In this document: piece by piece, positions 6,717 through 13,286 of the stretch
Position numbering within the stretch: the stretch's first letter is position 1
Layout: the number at the start of each line of letters is the position of its first letter
Assembly: GCA_031259035.1 (NCBI GenBank)
Contig: JAIRLZ010000242.1
Location: 1-13,897, forward strand
Direction of reading: 5' to 3'
From: Treponema sp.
Lineage (GTDB): Bacteria > Spirochaetota > Spirochaetia > Treponematales > Breznakiellaceae
DNA: 13,897 nt
Translations under genes and position numbers: made by a program
Notes under the pieces: generated by a model
Told to the model about the DNA's origin: nothing
What the model saw: only the letters and a program-made list of their open reading frames with translations
The model's database searches: none

Positions 6717-6857
6717 CTATGAAGCCCCATTCGCTTCCGCGGAAACGTCAGCCAGAAGCCGTTCATATGGCGTCGCGGGCTGGACATTCCCTTTCTTTCC
6801 ATTGGCAACCCGTATTTTACCGTCATGGATAATCTCATAATTCCCTCCGGCAGACAT
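6717..6857 (-). CDS. Possible 46-aa small protein, unknown
   Basis: Minus-strand ORF MSAGGNYEIIHDGKIRVANG followed by KKGNVQPATPYERLLADVS and ending at TAG. GGAG lies 3 nt before the ATG, which is close but usable. The composition is protein-like (YEIIHDGKIRV as a beta-strand pair, then a short helix), and the frame is open upstream for ten codons to a TGA, so it could also be the tail of a decayed longer gene. It precedes the esterase on the same strand. I recognise no family. Confidence 0.35.
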   Translation of the reverse strand: MSAGGNYEIIHDGKIRVANGKKGNVQPATPYERLLADVSAEANGAS

Positions 6858-6917
6858 TTTCTCCAGATATAGCGCAGGCTTCCATGTTCAGATTTTTACA
6901 TGGGGCCATGCGTCCCC

Positions 6918-6946
6918 TTGACTGGATTTCTTTTTTAGGATACGAT
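6918..6946 (+). promoter_or_regulatory. Promoter of tRNA-Leu
   Basis: -35 TTGACT (6918-6923), 17-bp spacer with a T-tract, -10 TACGAT (6941-6946). The predicted start is a few bases before the mature tRNA 5' end. Confidence 0.65.
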
Positions 6947-6955
6947 TATAAAGTC

Positions 6956-7039
6956 GCCGAGGTGGTGGAATGGTAGACACCGGGGACTTAAAATCCCCTC
7001 CTTGTAATGAGGGTACGGGTTCAACTCCCGTTCTCGGCA
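6956..7039 (+). tRNA. tRNA-Leu (anticodon UAA)
   Basis: Acceptor stem GCCGAGG pairs with TCTCGGC, discriminator A7039. The anticodon arm GGGGA-CTTAAAA-TCCCC gives anticodon UAA, reading UUA. A long variable arm (class II), typical of tRNA-Leu, is present, with T-arm ACGGG-TTCAACT-CCCGT. The 3' CCA is not encoded. It stands alone, with its own promoter and a hairpin after it. Confidence 0.95.
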
Positions 7040-7073
7040 GAGGCAACCGCATACGAAAGAGGGTCTGAAAAGG

Positions 7074-7093
7074 CGCGGCGCAGGGACGCCGCG
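7074..7093 (+). terminator. Probable bidirectional terminator between tRNA-Leu and the GYF lipoprotein gene
   Basis: A perfect 7-bp GC stem CGCGGCG / CGCCGCG with loop CAGGGA. On the plus strand it is followed by TGTCTTGTCTT; on the minus strand by CCTTTTC. It sits between two convergent genes and can serve both, though neither T-tract is strong. Confidence 0.55.
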
Positions 7094-7106
7094 TGTCTTG
7101 TCTTCC

Positions 7107-8792
7107 CTAAAACAGCGGCCGCAACTCAGCGATAGCGTCTGCCGGCGCCCATTGCGTCATACCTGATCTCCACACCTGCGTCCTTCTTGTCAACTGCCCG
7201 GATTGAACCTTTTGTTTGAGGTCTTCAATGGTAAAGGGTCCGGTGGACAGACCGTTTTCGGCGACATGATACTTGACATCCGCCAGTTGTTTCGTATCCT
7301 CTTGCGGCGCTCTGCGGTCAGGATCCGGCGTTGCGGTTGTAAACAGAGATACGAATTCCGGTATGGCGCTCATCGCCGCCCATTGAGGCATATCCTCTTT
7401 CCATACAAGGGTTCTCTGTCCAATCTGCCCGCTCTGAAGTTTTTGTCTCAATTCGTTCATGGTGAACGGTCCGTCAGGATAACCGCTTACCGCAATATAG
7501 TACCGTGCGGATGACTGCGGCGTTTGGGGCGGCGGTATAGCTGGAAAGATGTTTGCCAACTCCGGTATGACTTCTGCGGCGACCCATTGCTGCAACCCTT
7601 CTCTCCATACGAGATTGCCGCGGGCAAGCTGCCTTTTCTCTACCAGCTGCTTGAGGTTGTCAAGGGACAGAGGCCCAGACGGTTGCCCGTCTATCAGAAT
7701 GAAGAATTTACTTGAGGAGTATCCATCCGGCTGGAGTCCTCCCGACGGCGATTGAACCTGCGGAATCAACGCGGCGACTTCGGGGATAGATCTTGCGGCG
7801 ACCCACTGTGAAGCGCCTTCTTTCCAGATCAGCGTCTCTCCCGTCAACCGCCTGTTTTCAGCGAATGACTTGAGTTCTTCCAGGGTATACGGTCCAGACG
7901 AAATGCCATTGAACGCCGCGTTGTACCGAATTTGCGGTTGAGCGGGCTGTGGAGAAGCCGACGCTGTTTGAAACAGAGACGCAAGTTCCGGTATATTTCC
8001 AGCGGCTTCCCACTGGGGCAGCCCTTCTCTCCAGACAAGGCTTTCCCTTGTCAATCGCCCCTTTTGCGCCATTTGTCCGAGTTCGTTCATGTCAAACGGA
8101 CCTGTGGGTTGATTGTCTACGGCGACATTGTATCTGGTTCCGGACGCCGCCCGTCCGTCGGTTTGAGGGCGCTTATTCGGATCAGCGCCCTCATCAGGTG
8201 GCGGCGAATCATCACGACCGGGAAGCGGCGTTTTTTTCACATTCACGGGATACCAATCCAAGCCCGCGTCCAGCGCCTCTATAGATATAAGATTGCTCAA
8301 GGGATGTGTTACAACGGTCGTTCCTGTTATTGTATTATTTTCCAGCGTAATTGGCACGCGCTTTGAGGCTGGAAAATTTTTCACTTTTGCGGATTCTACA
8401 GCGTTCCACGTATTGGTATCGGCATTGTACATGCTTCCGGCAAAGTGCAGGACGGCCACTCCGTTCTTCACGATGATTTTTTCTGATTTCCCTCTATCGA
8501 TCTGAGCCACAAGCCGCCCTTTCTCACCGTTTCCCGCTTTCACCGCGTCATCGGATTCATACCAATCCATAGTAACAGCAAGCGGATAAGACGTTTTATT
8601 TTTATCACCGTCGCCGCTCCATGTGATGAGTATTTCAGCTTCTCCCTCACCTGCGGAGATCGCCGCCGGTTTCGCCAGTTTGTCGCCGGATGTTTCAGCG
8701 TTTTTTTTTGTTGACACACAGGAGAAGCAGATAAGAAACAAAAAACACAAAAGACTCACAGAAAAAAGAGTTGGTCTTTTCAGAATTTTCAT
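7107..8792 (-). CDS. Lipoprotein with five GYF_2-type repeats
   Basis: The 561-residue product starts at ATG 8792 with AAGGAG about 6 nt upstream. Residues 1-24 form a signal peptide (basic MKILKRP, then a hydrophobic core) ending in LFLICFSC, so Cys25 is the likely lipidation site with a relaxed, spirochaete-like lipobox. Residues 45-185 form a region I do not recognise, rich in beta-strand patterns. From 220 to the C-terminus there are five repeats of exactly 55 residues (220-274, 289-343, 362-416, 430-484, 507-561), separated by Pro/Gln/Ser-rich linkers of 13-22 residues. Each has the pattern Y..A..G...GP[FYL]...EL, then LVWREG..QW..A..IPEL. This matches the GYF_2 domain, a small peptide-binding fold. 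The position outside the cytoplasmic membrane implies binding of periplasmic or surface peptides. Function unknown. Confidence 0.85.
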   Translation of the reverse strand: MKILKRPTLFSVSLLCFLFLICFSCVSTKKNAETSGDKLAKPAAISAGEGEAEILITWSGDGDKNKTSYPLAVTMDWYESDDAVKAGNGEKGRLVAQIDRGKSEKIIVKNGVAVLHFAGSMYNADTNTWNAVESAKVKNFPASKRVPITLENNTITGTTVVTHPLSNLISIEALDAGLDWYPVNVKKTPLPGRDDSPPPDEGADPNKRPQTDGRAASGTRYNVAVDNQPTGPFDMNELGQMAQKGRLTRESLVWREGLPQWEAAGNIPELASLFQTASASPQPAQPQIRYNAAFNGISSGPYTLEELKSFAENRRLTGETLIWKEGASQWVAARSIPEVAALIPQVQSPSGGLQPDGYSSSKFFILIDGQPSGPLSLDNLKQLVEKRQLARGNLVWREGLQQWVAAEVIPELANIFPAIPPPQTPQSSARYYIAVSGYPDGPFTMNELRQKLQSGQIGQRTLVWKEDMPQWAAMSAIPEFVSLFTTATPDPDRRAPQEDTKQLADVKYHVAENGLSTGPFTIEDLKQKVQSGQLTRRTQVWRSGMTQWAPADAIAELRPLF

Positions 8793-8828
8793 ACGCTTCT
8801 CCTTTATTCGCAATGGGATCTCATACCG

Positions 8829-8992
8829 CGCCCTAAGGGGCGGCCCTTTAGGGCGGTTGGAATTAGCGCCGCCAACAAAAAATGGCGGTAGACGGGTTTG
8901 CTCCGCAAACCATCACCATTACATAATTTCCTTACAGCCGAACCTCGCAAGCAATGCAACGCTTACAAGATGCCCCGCCCTTCAGGGCGGGG
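8829..8992. repeat. Hairpin cluster resembling an IS200/IS605-type end or derived element
   Basis: Four hairpins in about 165 nt upstream of the GYF lipoprotein gene. They are CGCCCTAA / TTAGGGCG (8829-8855), CCGCCA / TGGCGG with an A-rich loop (8869-8888), GGTTTGC-TCC-GCAAACC (8895-8911) and CCCCGCCC-TTCA-GGGCGGGG (8973-8992), the last followed by GTTCATTT. The last hairpin, with its TTCA loop and the preceding AATGCAACGCTTACAAG, resembles right ends of IS200/IS605-group elements as I remember them. No transposase or TnpB remnant is readable. The rest of the 8793-9180 gap carries two further hairpins, listed separately, and no gene. Confidence 0.45.
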
Positions 8993-9100
8993 GTTCATTT
9001 AGAAAACGCGGGTGTAACACCTCGTCCGTTATAGCGATTTTTATCACCAAGTGGCGGGGTATGAAGCCGCGCGCTATTAATAATTTCCTATCCATCGACG

Positions 9101-9137
9101 CTTTCCCAAAACGCGCGAGGCGGCGGTTTTGGGAAAG
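9101..9137. repeat. 12-bp-stem hairpin downstream of the small lipoprotein gene
   Basis: Arms CTTTCCCAAAAC and GTTTTGGGAAAG enclose a 13-nt GC-rich loop. No T-tract follows on either strand, so it is not a standard terminator. It resembles in size and arm composition the hairpin at 9579-9616 on the other side of the gene. Confidence 0.6.
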
Positions 9138-9149
9138 GCTCCAACAACA

Positions 9150-9168
9150 GATTTTTCATCGAAAAATC
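9150..9168. repeat. 8-bp-stem hairpin after the small lipoprotein stop
   Basis: GATTTTTC-ATC-GAAAAATC, a perfect stem with a 3-nt loop, about 13 nt past the lipoprotein stop codon. It may protect the 3' end of the message or help terminate it; the T-rich part is inside the stem, not after it. Confidence 0.5.
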
Positions 9169-9180
9169 GCCGCTTCCGTC

Positions 9181-9672
9181 CTAATCCGTTTTAGCCGTCT
9201 CAATTATCGTCACAACGCCCTTTTTTATATTAAATGTATAAAAAGCGTTCGGCATAAAATCAAACATGATATCAACGTTTTTTTTATTCCTTTTTATAGA
9301 CAAAACATGCGAGCCGGAAGGAATTGTAACGCGCGTTTCAACGTTGTTCCAGTTCCATTGAACCGTATCGCCGTCAATGGTGAGAACGGTTATCTGACGG
9401 GGAATGATCAAAAGGCATTGCTGCGCGGCGGGGTATGAAAGATCATATACGCCTATATTGTTGACGGCGGCGCCGGCGCAACCGGCGGCGAACATGATCG
9501 AGATGACGCCGGAAATAAAAAAGAAAGCTTCCAGCGGCTTTTTCAACATGCGACATGTTGAAAAAGCCGCCTTGGACACGTGGGGAAAAGCATCCTTCAG
9601 CCATCTTTTCCCCACGCCCTTCCCGCAACCCGCCGGGTTTTGAAAAAGGCTCATCAGACTGTACTGTTTCAT
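9181..9672 (-). CDS. Small treponemal-type lipoprotein with a disrupted N-terminus
   Basis: From ATG 9672 the product has 163 residues. The mature part starts at the Cys of IMFAAGCAGAAVNN, a good lipobox, after the hydrophobic segment AFFFISGVISIMF. It then has YDLSYPAAQQCLLIIP and IDGDTVQW..., followed by RVTIPSGSH, a pattern I associate with small lipoproteins of treponemes; the role is unknown. The 9672 start has AAGGGGG a few bases upstream, and its ATG overlaps the stop of the preceding gene (ATGA). However, about 35 residues (PAGCGKGVGKRWLKDAFPH... to MLKK) lie between the first dozen residues and the hydrophobic core, and their DNA is a chain of hairpins, apparently an in-frame insertion. 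An internal ATG (9549) would give a normal signal peptide but has no ribosome-binding site. Confidence 0.7.
   Translation of the reverse strand: MKQYSLMSLFQNPAGCGKGVGKRWLKDAFPHVSKAAFSTCRMLKKPLEAFFFISGVISIMFAAGCAGAAVNNIGVYDLSYPAAQQCLLIIPRQITVLTIDGDTVQWNWNNVETRVTIPSGSHVLSIKRNKKNVDIMFDFMPNAFYTFNIKKGVVTIIETAKTD
9534..9650. mobile_element. Palindromic element inserted in the lipoprotein signal-peptide region (putative)
   Basis: In order on the plus strand: a perfect 17-bp stem with CGA loop (9534-9570, arm GCGGCTTTTTCAACATG); a 12-bp stem (9579-9616, arm CGTGGGGAAAAG); and a 5-bp stem (9627-9639, AACCC-GCC-GGGTT). The ends are imperfect inverted repeats: GGCTTTTTCAA at 9536-9546 and TTGAAAAAGGC at 9640-9650. 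Size near 115 bp, no coding capacity of its own. This fits a MITE-like or palindromic element. The exact ends and any target duplication cannot be fixed from one copy. Confidence 0.5.
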
Positions 9673-10142
9673 AACGCCCCCTTCAAAGAGATCGTCACCA
9701 TTCTATCAAAATTATCGGCAAAGGCTTTGAGTTCCTTCTTGCCATAATGAGCGGCGCGCTCCACACCAAGCCCGTTTTCGGCAAGTTCCACCATAAAATT
9801 TCGCATAGAAAGCCACTCCTTGATGTTTTCGCTGGTGTACGTTCTCCCCCGGTCGTCCAGCGCCGCGACGCCGCGTTCAACAAGCCGCGCGGCAAGCGGA
9901 ATATCCCGCGTCACGGCCAAATCGCCCCGCCGCGCCAGTTCCACAATCCGGTCGTCCGCCGCGCCTTCCCCGACCGGACACACTTCCATGACGGCGTAAC
10001 CGCCTTCAATGCCCGGAATCCGTCTGTTCGCCGCAAAAACCGCCTCTATGCGCCGCTTCCGCGCCGCTCTCAGCACCAATTCCCGCGCGGATCGAGGGCA
10101 GGAATCCGCATCCACAAAAATTCTCATCCGCCCATTTTCCAT
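9669..10142 (-). CDS. YaiI/YqxD family (DUF188, UPF0178) protein
   Basis: The 157-residue product has the family's N-terminal motif RIFVDADSCPRSARELVLRA, a PIN-like acidic site. It also has DDRIVELARRGDLAVTRDIP (conserved Asp residues), LAARLVERGVAALDDRGRTY and the SMRNFMVEL segment. Length is close to E. coli YaiI (152 aa). The biochemical function of the family is not settled; the acidic PIN-like layout suggests a nuclease. The start is uncertain: ATG 10142 or ATG 10127 (MRIFVDAD), neither with a strong ribosome-binding site. The gene follows manA by 35 nt, and its stop overlaps the start of the lipoprotein gene (ATGA). Confidence 0.85.
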   Translation of the reverse strand: MENGRMRIFVDADSCPRSARELVLRAARKRRIEAVFAANRRIPGIEGGYAVMEVCPVGEGAADDRIVELARRGDLAVTRDIPLAARLVERGVAALDDRGRTYTSENIKEWLSMRNFMVELAENGLGVERAAHYGKKELKAFADNFDRMVTISLKGAL

Positions 10143-10177
10143 TGAGAGATTTCACAAATTTTATGTGAAGCAGTATA

Positions 10178-11368
10178 TCATATGAAACCAATTCCCGCAA
10201 TATACAAGGTGAAATTTCCGTTTAAAGAAAGTTTTCCCGCGTTTCCGGCGGCAATGAAGGCGCTCTCCCCTTGTTTCAATCGTATGTCAGTTTTCTCGCC
10301 GTTTTTTTCATCTATAAACGCAAGGACAACGTCTCCCTGCGTAACGATGAGGATTGCCGGACCGTCTTCCGTCCAAACGCCTTGCTCGCGCACAACGGAA
10401 AGCGAGAATTCTTTACATTTTACGGGATATTTTGAAGGATTGGGACGGAGAATTTCGGGTTTAAACGCCGAGAACGTGAGTATATGGAACAATTCCCGCA
10501 CATTAACGCTCTTGGGCGTAAGCCCGCCCCGCAGTACATTGTCCGAATTTGCCATAAGCTCCACGCAAAACCCCTGGATATAGGCGTGCAACACCCCGGC
10601 CGGCAGAAACATGGCGTCGCCCTTTTCAAGAAAAACAAGGTTCAGATATAGAGGCGAGAGCGCCGCCGGATCCGAGGGGTAGCGCTCCGCAAAAGCGGCG
10701 GCCGTCTCCCACACGTCGCGGTATTGGGGGTGCGTCTCAGCGAGGCGCCGCTTCTGCGTCGCGGCGTAATCGCTCACATGCCCCCTGATTTCCGGCGGAA
10801 GCGCGAACAAAGCCCGCAAAAACGCTTTCAGCCCCGATTCAAGTGCCGTTTTCACCACAGAGAGGCTTTCCATGCCGAAGGCGTCAAATAGAGCGTGGAT
10901 TTCATTGATTTCCCTAAAGCCCGCCATCGCCTTAAAGGGCGTAAGGGCGCAGATGATCTCAGGTTTGTGGTTTGCGTCTTTGTAGTTTCGCTCGGGCGCG
11001 TCAAGCGGAATGCCCGCGCTGTTTTCCCGTTCAAACCCGGCTTGCGCCTGTTCAAGGCTGGGGTGGGCTTGTATGGAAAGCGGCTTGTCCGCGGCAAGCG
11101 CCTTGAATAGAAAAGGAAGGGAAGCGGCGCCTGCGGCCGCCAACGCCTTGCCAAGATACAATTCAGCATCCTGTTCAATAAGTTCCGCAAGGCTTATTGT
11201 GTTTCCATTATATTCGGTTTGGGATTGCCCGTCCCGATGAACGCCCATCCACAATTCGGCGTAGGGCTTTTTATCGGGATTTTTCTCTCCAAGCAATTCA
11301 GGAATCCAATAGGGGGAACCCCATGCGTAGTGTTTCACCTGATTTTTAAGCTTAAAGACCGGATGCAT
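10178..11368 (-). CDS. manA: Mannose-6-phosphate isomerase, class I
   Basis: Interconverts mannose 6-phosphate and fructose 6-phosphate in the cytoplasm, either bringing mannose into glycolysis or supplying GDP-mannose precursors. The 396-residue protein shows the zinc ligands of type I enzymes: Gln100 and His102 in PLSIQAHPS, Glu137 in NHKPEIICAL, and His261 in LPAGVLHAYIQG. The conserved Arg280 lies in NSDNVLRGGLTPK. The N-terminus (NQVKHYAWGS) and AELWMGVH are also typical. Length equals that of the family (about 390 aa). The ATG is 1 nt after the zapA stop (TAATATG), so it is translationally linked to cell-division genes. Confidence 0.95.
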   Translation of the reverse strand: MHPVFKLKNQVKHYAWGSPYWIPELLGEKNPDKKPYAELWMGVHRDGQSQTEYNGNTISLAELIEQDAELYLGKALAAAGAASLPFLFKALAADKPLSIQAHPSLEQAQAGFERENSAGIPLDAPERNYKDANHKPEIICALTPFKAMAGFREINEIHALFDAFGMESLSVVKTALESGLKAFLRALFALPPEIRGHVSDYAATQKRRLAETHPQYRDVWETAAAFAERYPSDPAALSPLYLNLVFLEKGDAMFLPAGVLHAYIQGFCVELMANSDNVLRGGLTPKSVNVRELFHILTFSAFKPEILRPNPSKYPVKCKEFSLSVVREQGVWTEDGPAILIVTQGDVVLAFIDEKNGEKTDIRLKQGESAFIAAGNAGKLSLNGNFTLYIAGIGFI

Positions 11369-11369
11369 A

Positions 11370-11684
11370 TTATACTCCGTTTTCTAATATTTCATCCATA
11401 CATTCGATTAGATGACGGGTTATTTCTTCAGTTTCCTGTTCTTCATGTATACTGATTTCTTGTTCAGCCGCATGGCGGTCACATAACCTGAGGTACTTGT
11501 CATAGGCGAGAAACCCGGTTAAAATAGCCAGCTTGAGCGGATCTTTAAGGCCTGTCAAATTTTGCGTTTCCTCAACCGCCAGTTGATACCGTTCAAGCAA
11601 ACGGTTGAGGTATTCGGAATCTTCCTCCGCCGCGATAGAAAGCGAGGCTCCCAATACTTCAATGCGGAGATTGGTTTTCGCCAT
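11370..11684 (-). CDS. zapA: Cell division protein ZapA family
   Basis: Small protein that binds and bundles FtsZ at the division ring. The 104-residue product begins MAKTNLRIEVLGASLSIAAE, where the ZapA N-terminal strand pair carries the family's I-x-G...I...E pattern. A helix with DSEYLNRLLERYQLAVEE and a long C-terminal helix region (KLAILTGFLAYDKYLRLCD...) follow, matching ZapA size and layout. The start is chosen at ATG 11684; longer frames upstream overlap the previous gene. The ribosome-binding site is weak (GTGA). It starts 4 nt after the ZapB-like gene and ends 1 nt before manA. Confidence 0.8.
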   Translation of the reverse strand: MAKTNLRIEVLGASLSIAAEEDSEYLNRLLERYQLAVEETQNLTGLKDPLKLAILTGFLAYDKYLRLCDRHAAEQEISIHEEQETEEITRHLIECMDEILENGV

Positions 11685-11688
11685 GTTT

Positions 11689-12087
11689 TCACGAGGGGTA
11701 ATAGACGCTATTACCTTGATACCCCTGTTCGTGGCATATATCCTCGTTAGGAGGAGGATTCTGAACAGGCTGTTCGTGCTGGGCATCCGGCGGAACGAAA
11801 TCCACGCGCCGCTCTGAATCCGCGCCATTGGCTTCCAGAGAATCTTCAACCTGGTTGAGCCTGCCCAGCGCAGAAAGAATGCCGCTTTCAATATTCTGCT
11901 GATCTTCCTTGTAAGCGAGTATTGAAAACTCAAGCTCATTTATCTGGTTTTGAAACGCGCCAACTTTTTTCTTGAGCTGATTGTTTTCTTCTATAAGCGA
12001 GGCATTGGACGCCGCCAATTGCTTCACCACGTCCACCGCCTTGGCGACCTTCGCTTCCAGCAATTTTACATTCTCAAGCGTCGCCAT
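11689..12087 (-). CDS. ZapB-like coiled-coil protein
   Basis: The 132-residue protein begins MATLENVKLLEAKVAKAVDV and forms one long coiled coil from about residue 3 to 80, with heptad-spaced Leu/Val/Ile and an ENNQLKKKV segment. It then has an acidic, Pro/Gln/Asn-rich tail (VPPDAQHEQPVQNPPPNEDI) with no predicted fold. Its place directly before zapA and its coiled coil suggest a ZapB-like partner at the division ring, but coiled coils match many things. It is larger than E. coli ZapB (81 aa). A strong ribosome-binding site, GGAGGAG, lies 6 nt before the ATG and overlaps the end of rplT. Confidence 0.6.
   Translation of the reverse strand: MATLENVKLLEAKVAKAVDVVKQLAASNASLIEENNQLKKKVGAFQNQINELEFSILAYKEDQQNIESGILSALGRLNQVEDSLEANGADSERRVDFVPPDAQHEQPVQNPPPNEDICHEQGYQGNSVYYPS
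11697..11715 (-). promoter_or_regulatory. Hairpin just before the zapA start
   Basis: Perfect 8-bp stem GGTAATAG / CTATTACC with a 3-nt loop, inside the last codons of the ZapB-like gene and 12 nt upstream of the zapA ATG. In the mRNA it would stand immediately in front of the zapA ribosome-binding region, so it could set the zapA translation level or mark a processing site. Confidence 0.45.
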
Positions 12088-12088
12088 A

Positions 12089-12451
12089 TTACACTCCTCC
12101 CAACGCGGCTTTCGCCTTTTCCGCAACAGCCTTAAAAGCCGCCGTATCTTCAAGCGCGAGGTTTGCAAGCGCCTTCCGGTTGATTACGATGCCGGCTTTG
12201 TTAAGCCCGTTTATAAGACGTGAATAATTGATGCCCTCAGCGCGGCACGCCGCGTTGATGCGCACAATCCAAATTCGACGAAAATCGCCTTTCCGGTCTT
12301 TTCTGTCGCGGTATGCGTAAAAAAGACTCTTTGTCACCGCGTCTTTCGCGGTTTTGAAATTTGAATGCCGTCTTCCCCAATACCCTTTTGCGAGTTTTAA
12401 TATCTTTTTACGGCGATTCTTTCGTTTCGCCCCGTCCACCGCTCTCGGCAT
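12089..12451 (-). CDS. rplT: Ribosomal protein L20
   Basis: The 120-residue basic protein has the L20 N-terminal helix (MPRAVDGAKRKNRRKKILKL), AKGYWGRRHSNFKTAKDAV, the SLFYAYRDRKDRKGDFRRIW motif, and INAACRAEGINYSRLINGL. Full length for the family. It binds 23S rRNA early in 50S assembly. The ribosome-binding site GGAG precedes ATG 12451. It is in the usual infC-rpmI-rplT order; its stop is 1 nt before the next start (TAATATG). Confidence 0.98.
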   Translation of the reverse strand: MPRAVDGAKRKNRRKKILKLAKGYWGRRHSNFKTAKDAVTKSLFYAYRDRKDRKGDFRRIWIVRINAACRAEGINYSRLINGLNKAGIVINRKALANLALEDTAAFKAVAEKAKAALGGV

Positions 12452-12471
12452 ATTCGCTCCTTTTCTTTCGC

Positions 12472-12672
12472 TTACCCATTGGGTAAAAGCTGCTTTTTAA
12501 TAACAGCGACATTGTCCTGCGACAAGATGCCGGCGTGACGGAGATTCCGCTTCCGTTTGGTCGACTTCTTGGTTAAAATATGGCGAAGGTTTTGCTTCTT
12601 GTACTTAACCTTGCCTGTTCCGGTAAAAGAAAAACGTTTTGCTGCGCTCTTTTTTGTCTTCATTTTCGGCAT
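12472..12672 (-). CDS. rpmI: Ribosomal protein L35
   Basis: The 66-residue very basic protein MPKMKTKKSAAKRFSFTGTG ... RHILTKKSTKRKRNLR is a clear full-length L35, a structural protein of the 50S subunit. GAGG lies about 10 nt before ATG 12672. It sits 13 nt after infC and 20 nt before rplT. Confidence 0.98.
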   Translation of the reverse strand: MPKMKTKKSAAKRFSFTGTGKVKYKKQNLRHILTKKSTKRKRNLRHAGILSQDNVAVIKKQLLPNG

Positions 12673-12685
12673 ACTGCTATCCTCA

Positions 12686-13204
12686 TTATTTTTTGGCTTT
12701 CGGGCTTACTATCATGGACATATTCCGCCCCTCCATTGCCGGAGGCTTGTCCATCACATATTCGCCTTCAATGCGTTTCAACATATCGTTCATAACGCCA
12801 AACCCCAGTTCCGTATGGGCAAGCTCCCTGCCCCGGAACCTGATTGTAACCTTAACCTTGCTGCCTTCCGCAAGAAATTCTTTAACATGCTTGGACTTGA
12901 ATTCCATGTCATGATCATCAATCTTGGGCTGCATACGAATTTCTTTTAGTTTAAGCAATTTCTGCTTTTTCTTTGAGTCGCGGACCTTTTTTTCGTTTTC
13001 AAATTTAAACTTACCATAATCAAGAATTTTAACTACAGGCGGAACAGCCTGAGGCGCAACTTCCACAAGATCGAGTCCCGCGGAACGGGCGATTTCAAGC
13101 GCCGACTGGGTCGGCATAATTCCCTGTCGCTCCCCTTCATCCCGAATGAGACGAACTTCCCTTACCCTAATTTGTTCATTGATCCGCAAATCTTTTTCTG
13201 ACAA
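12686..13204 (-). CDS. infC: Translation initiation factor IF-3 with TTG start
   Basis: The 172-residue product binds the 30S subunit and checks start codons. The N-terminal domain (LRINEQIRVREVRLI, then DLVEVAPQAVPPVVKILDYG with KFKFENEKK), the basic linker and the C-terminal domain (EIRMQPKIDDHDMEFK, KVTIRFRGRELAH) are complete. The best start is TTG 13204 with GGAAGGG 3-9 nt upstream; there is no ATG in a suitable place. A non-ATG start is usual for infC: E. coli uses AUU, allowing self-control by IF-3. First gene of the translation/division operon, 82 nt after tRNA-Glu. Confidence 0.96.
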   Translation of the reverse strand: MSEKDLRINEQIRVREVRLIRDEGERQGIMPTQSALEIARSAGLDLVEVAPQAVPPVVKILDYGKFKFENEKKVRDSKKKQKLLKLKEIRMQPKIDDHDMEFKSKHVKEFLAEGSKVKVTIRFRGRELAHTELGFGVMNDMLKRIEGEYVMDKPPAMEGRNMSMIVSPKAKK

Positions 13205-13286
13205 CTGCCCTTCCTTATGGCGTGTAATATATTCGCTTGCGCGTTACACCCGCACTGCTGCCGTCCGATTGCCGCGCAATTAAAAT

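Noticed and set aside
8623..9438. Plus-strand open frame of 271 codons spanning the gap between two lipoprotein genes
   Set aside because: Runs through hairpin DNA and antisense to both lipoprotein genes; no coherent domain. Fits a chance frame through repeat sequence.
10151..10169. TTCACA-N7-TGTGAA palindrome between manA and yaiI, considered as a CRP-type operator
   Set aside because: The half-sites are in the opposite order to a CRP site (TGTGA-N6-TCACA), and the site lies inside an operon; at most an RNA hairpin.
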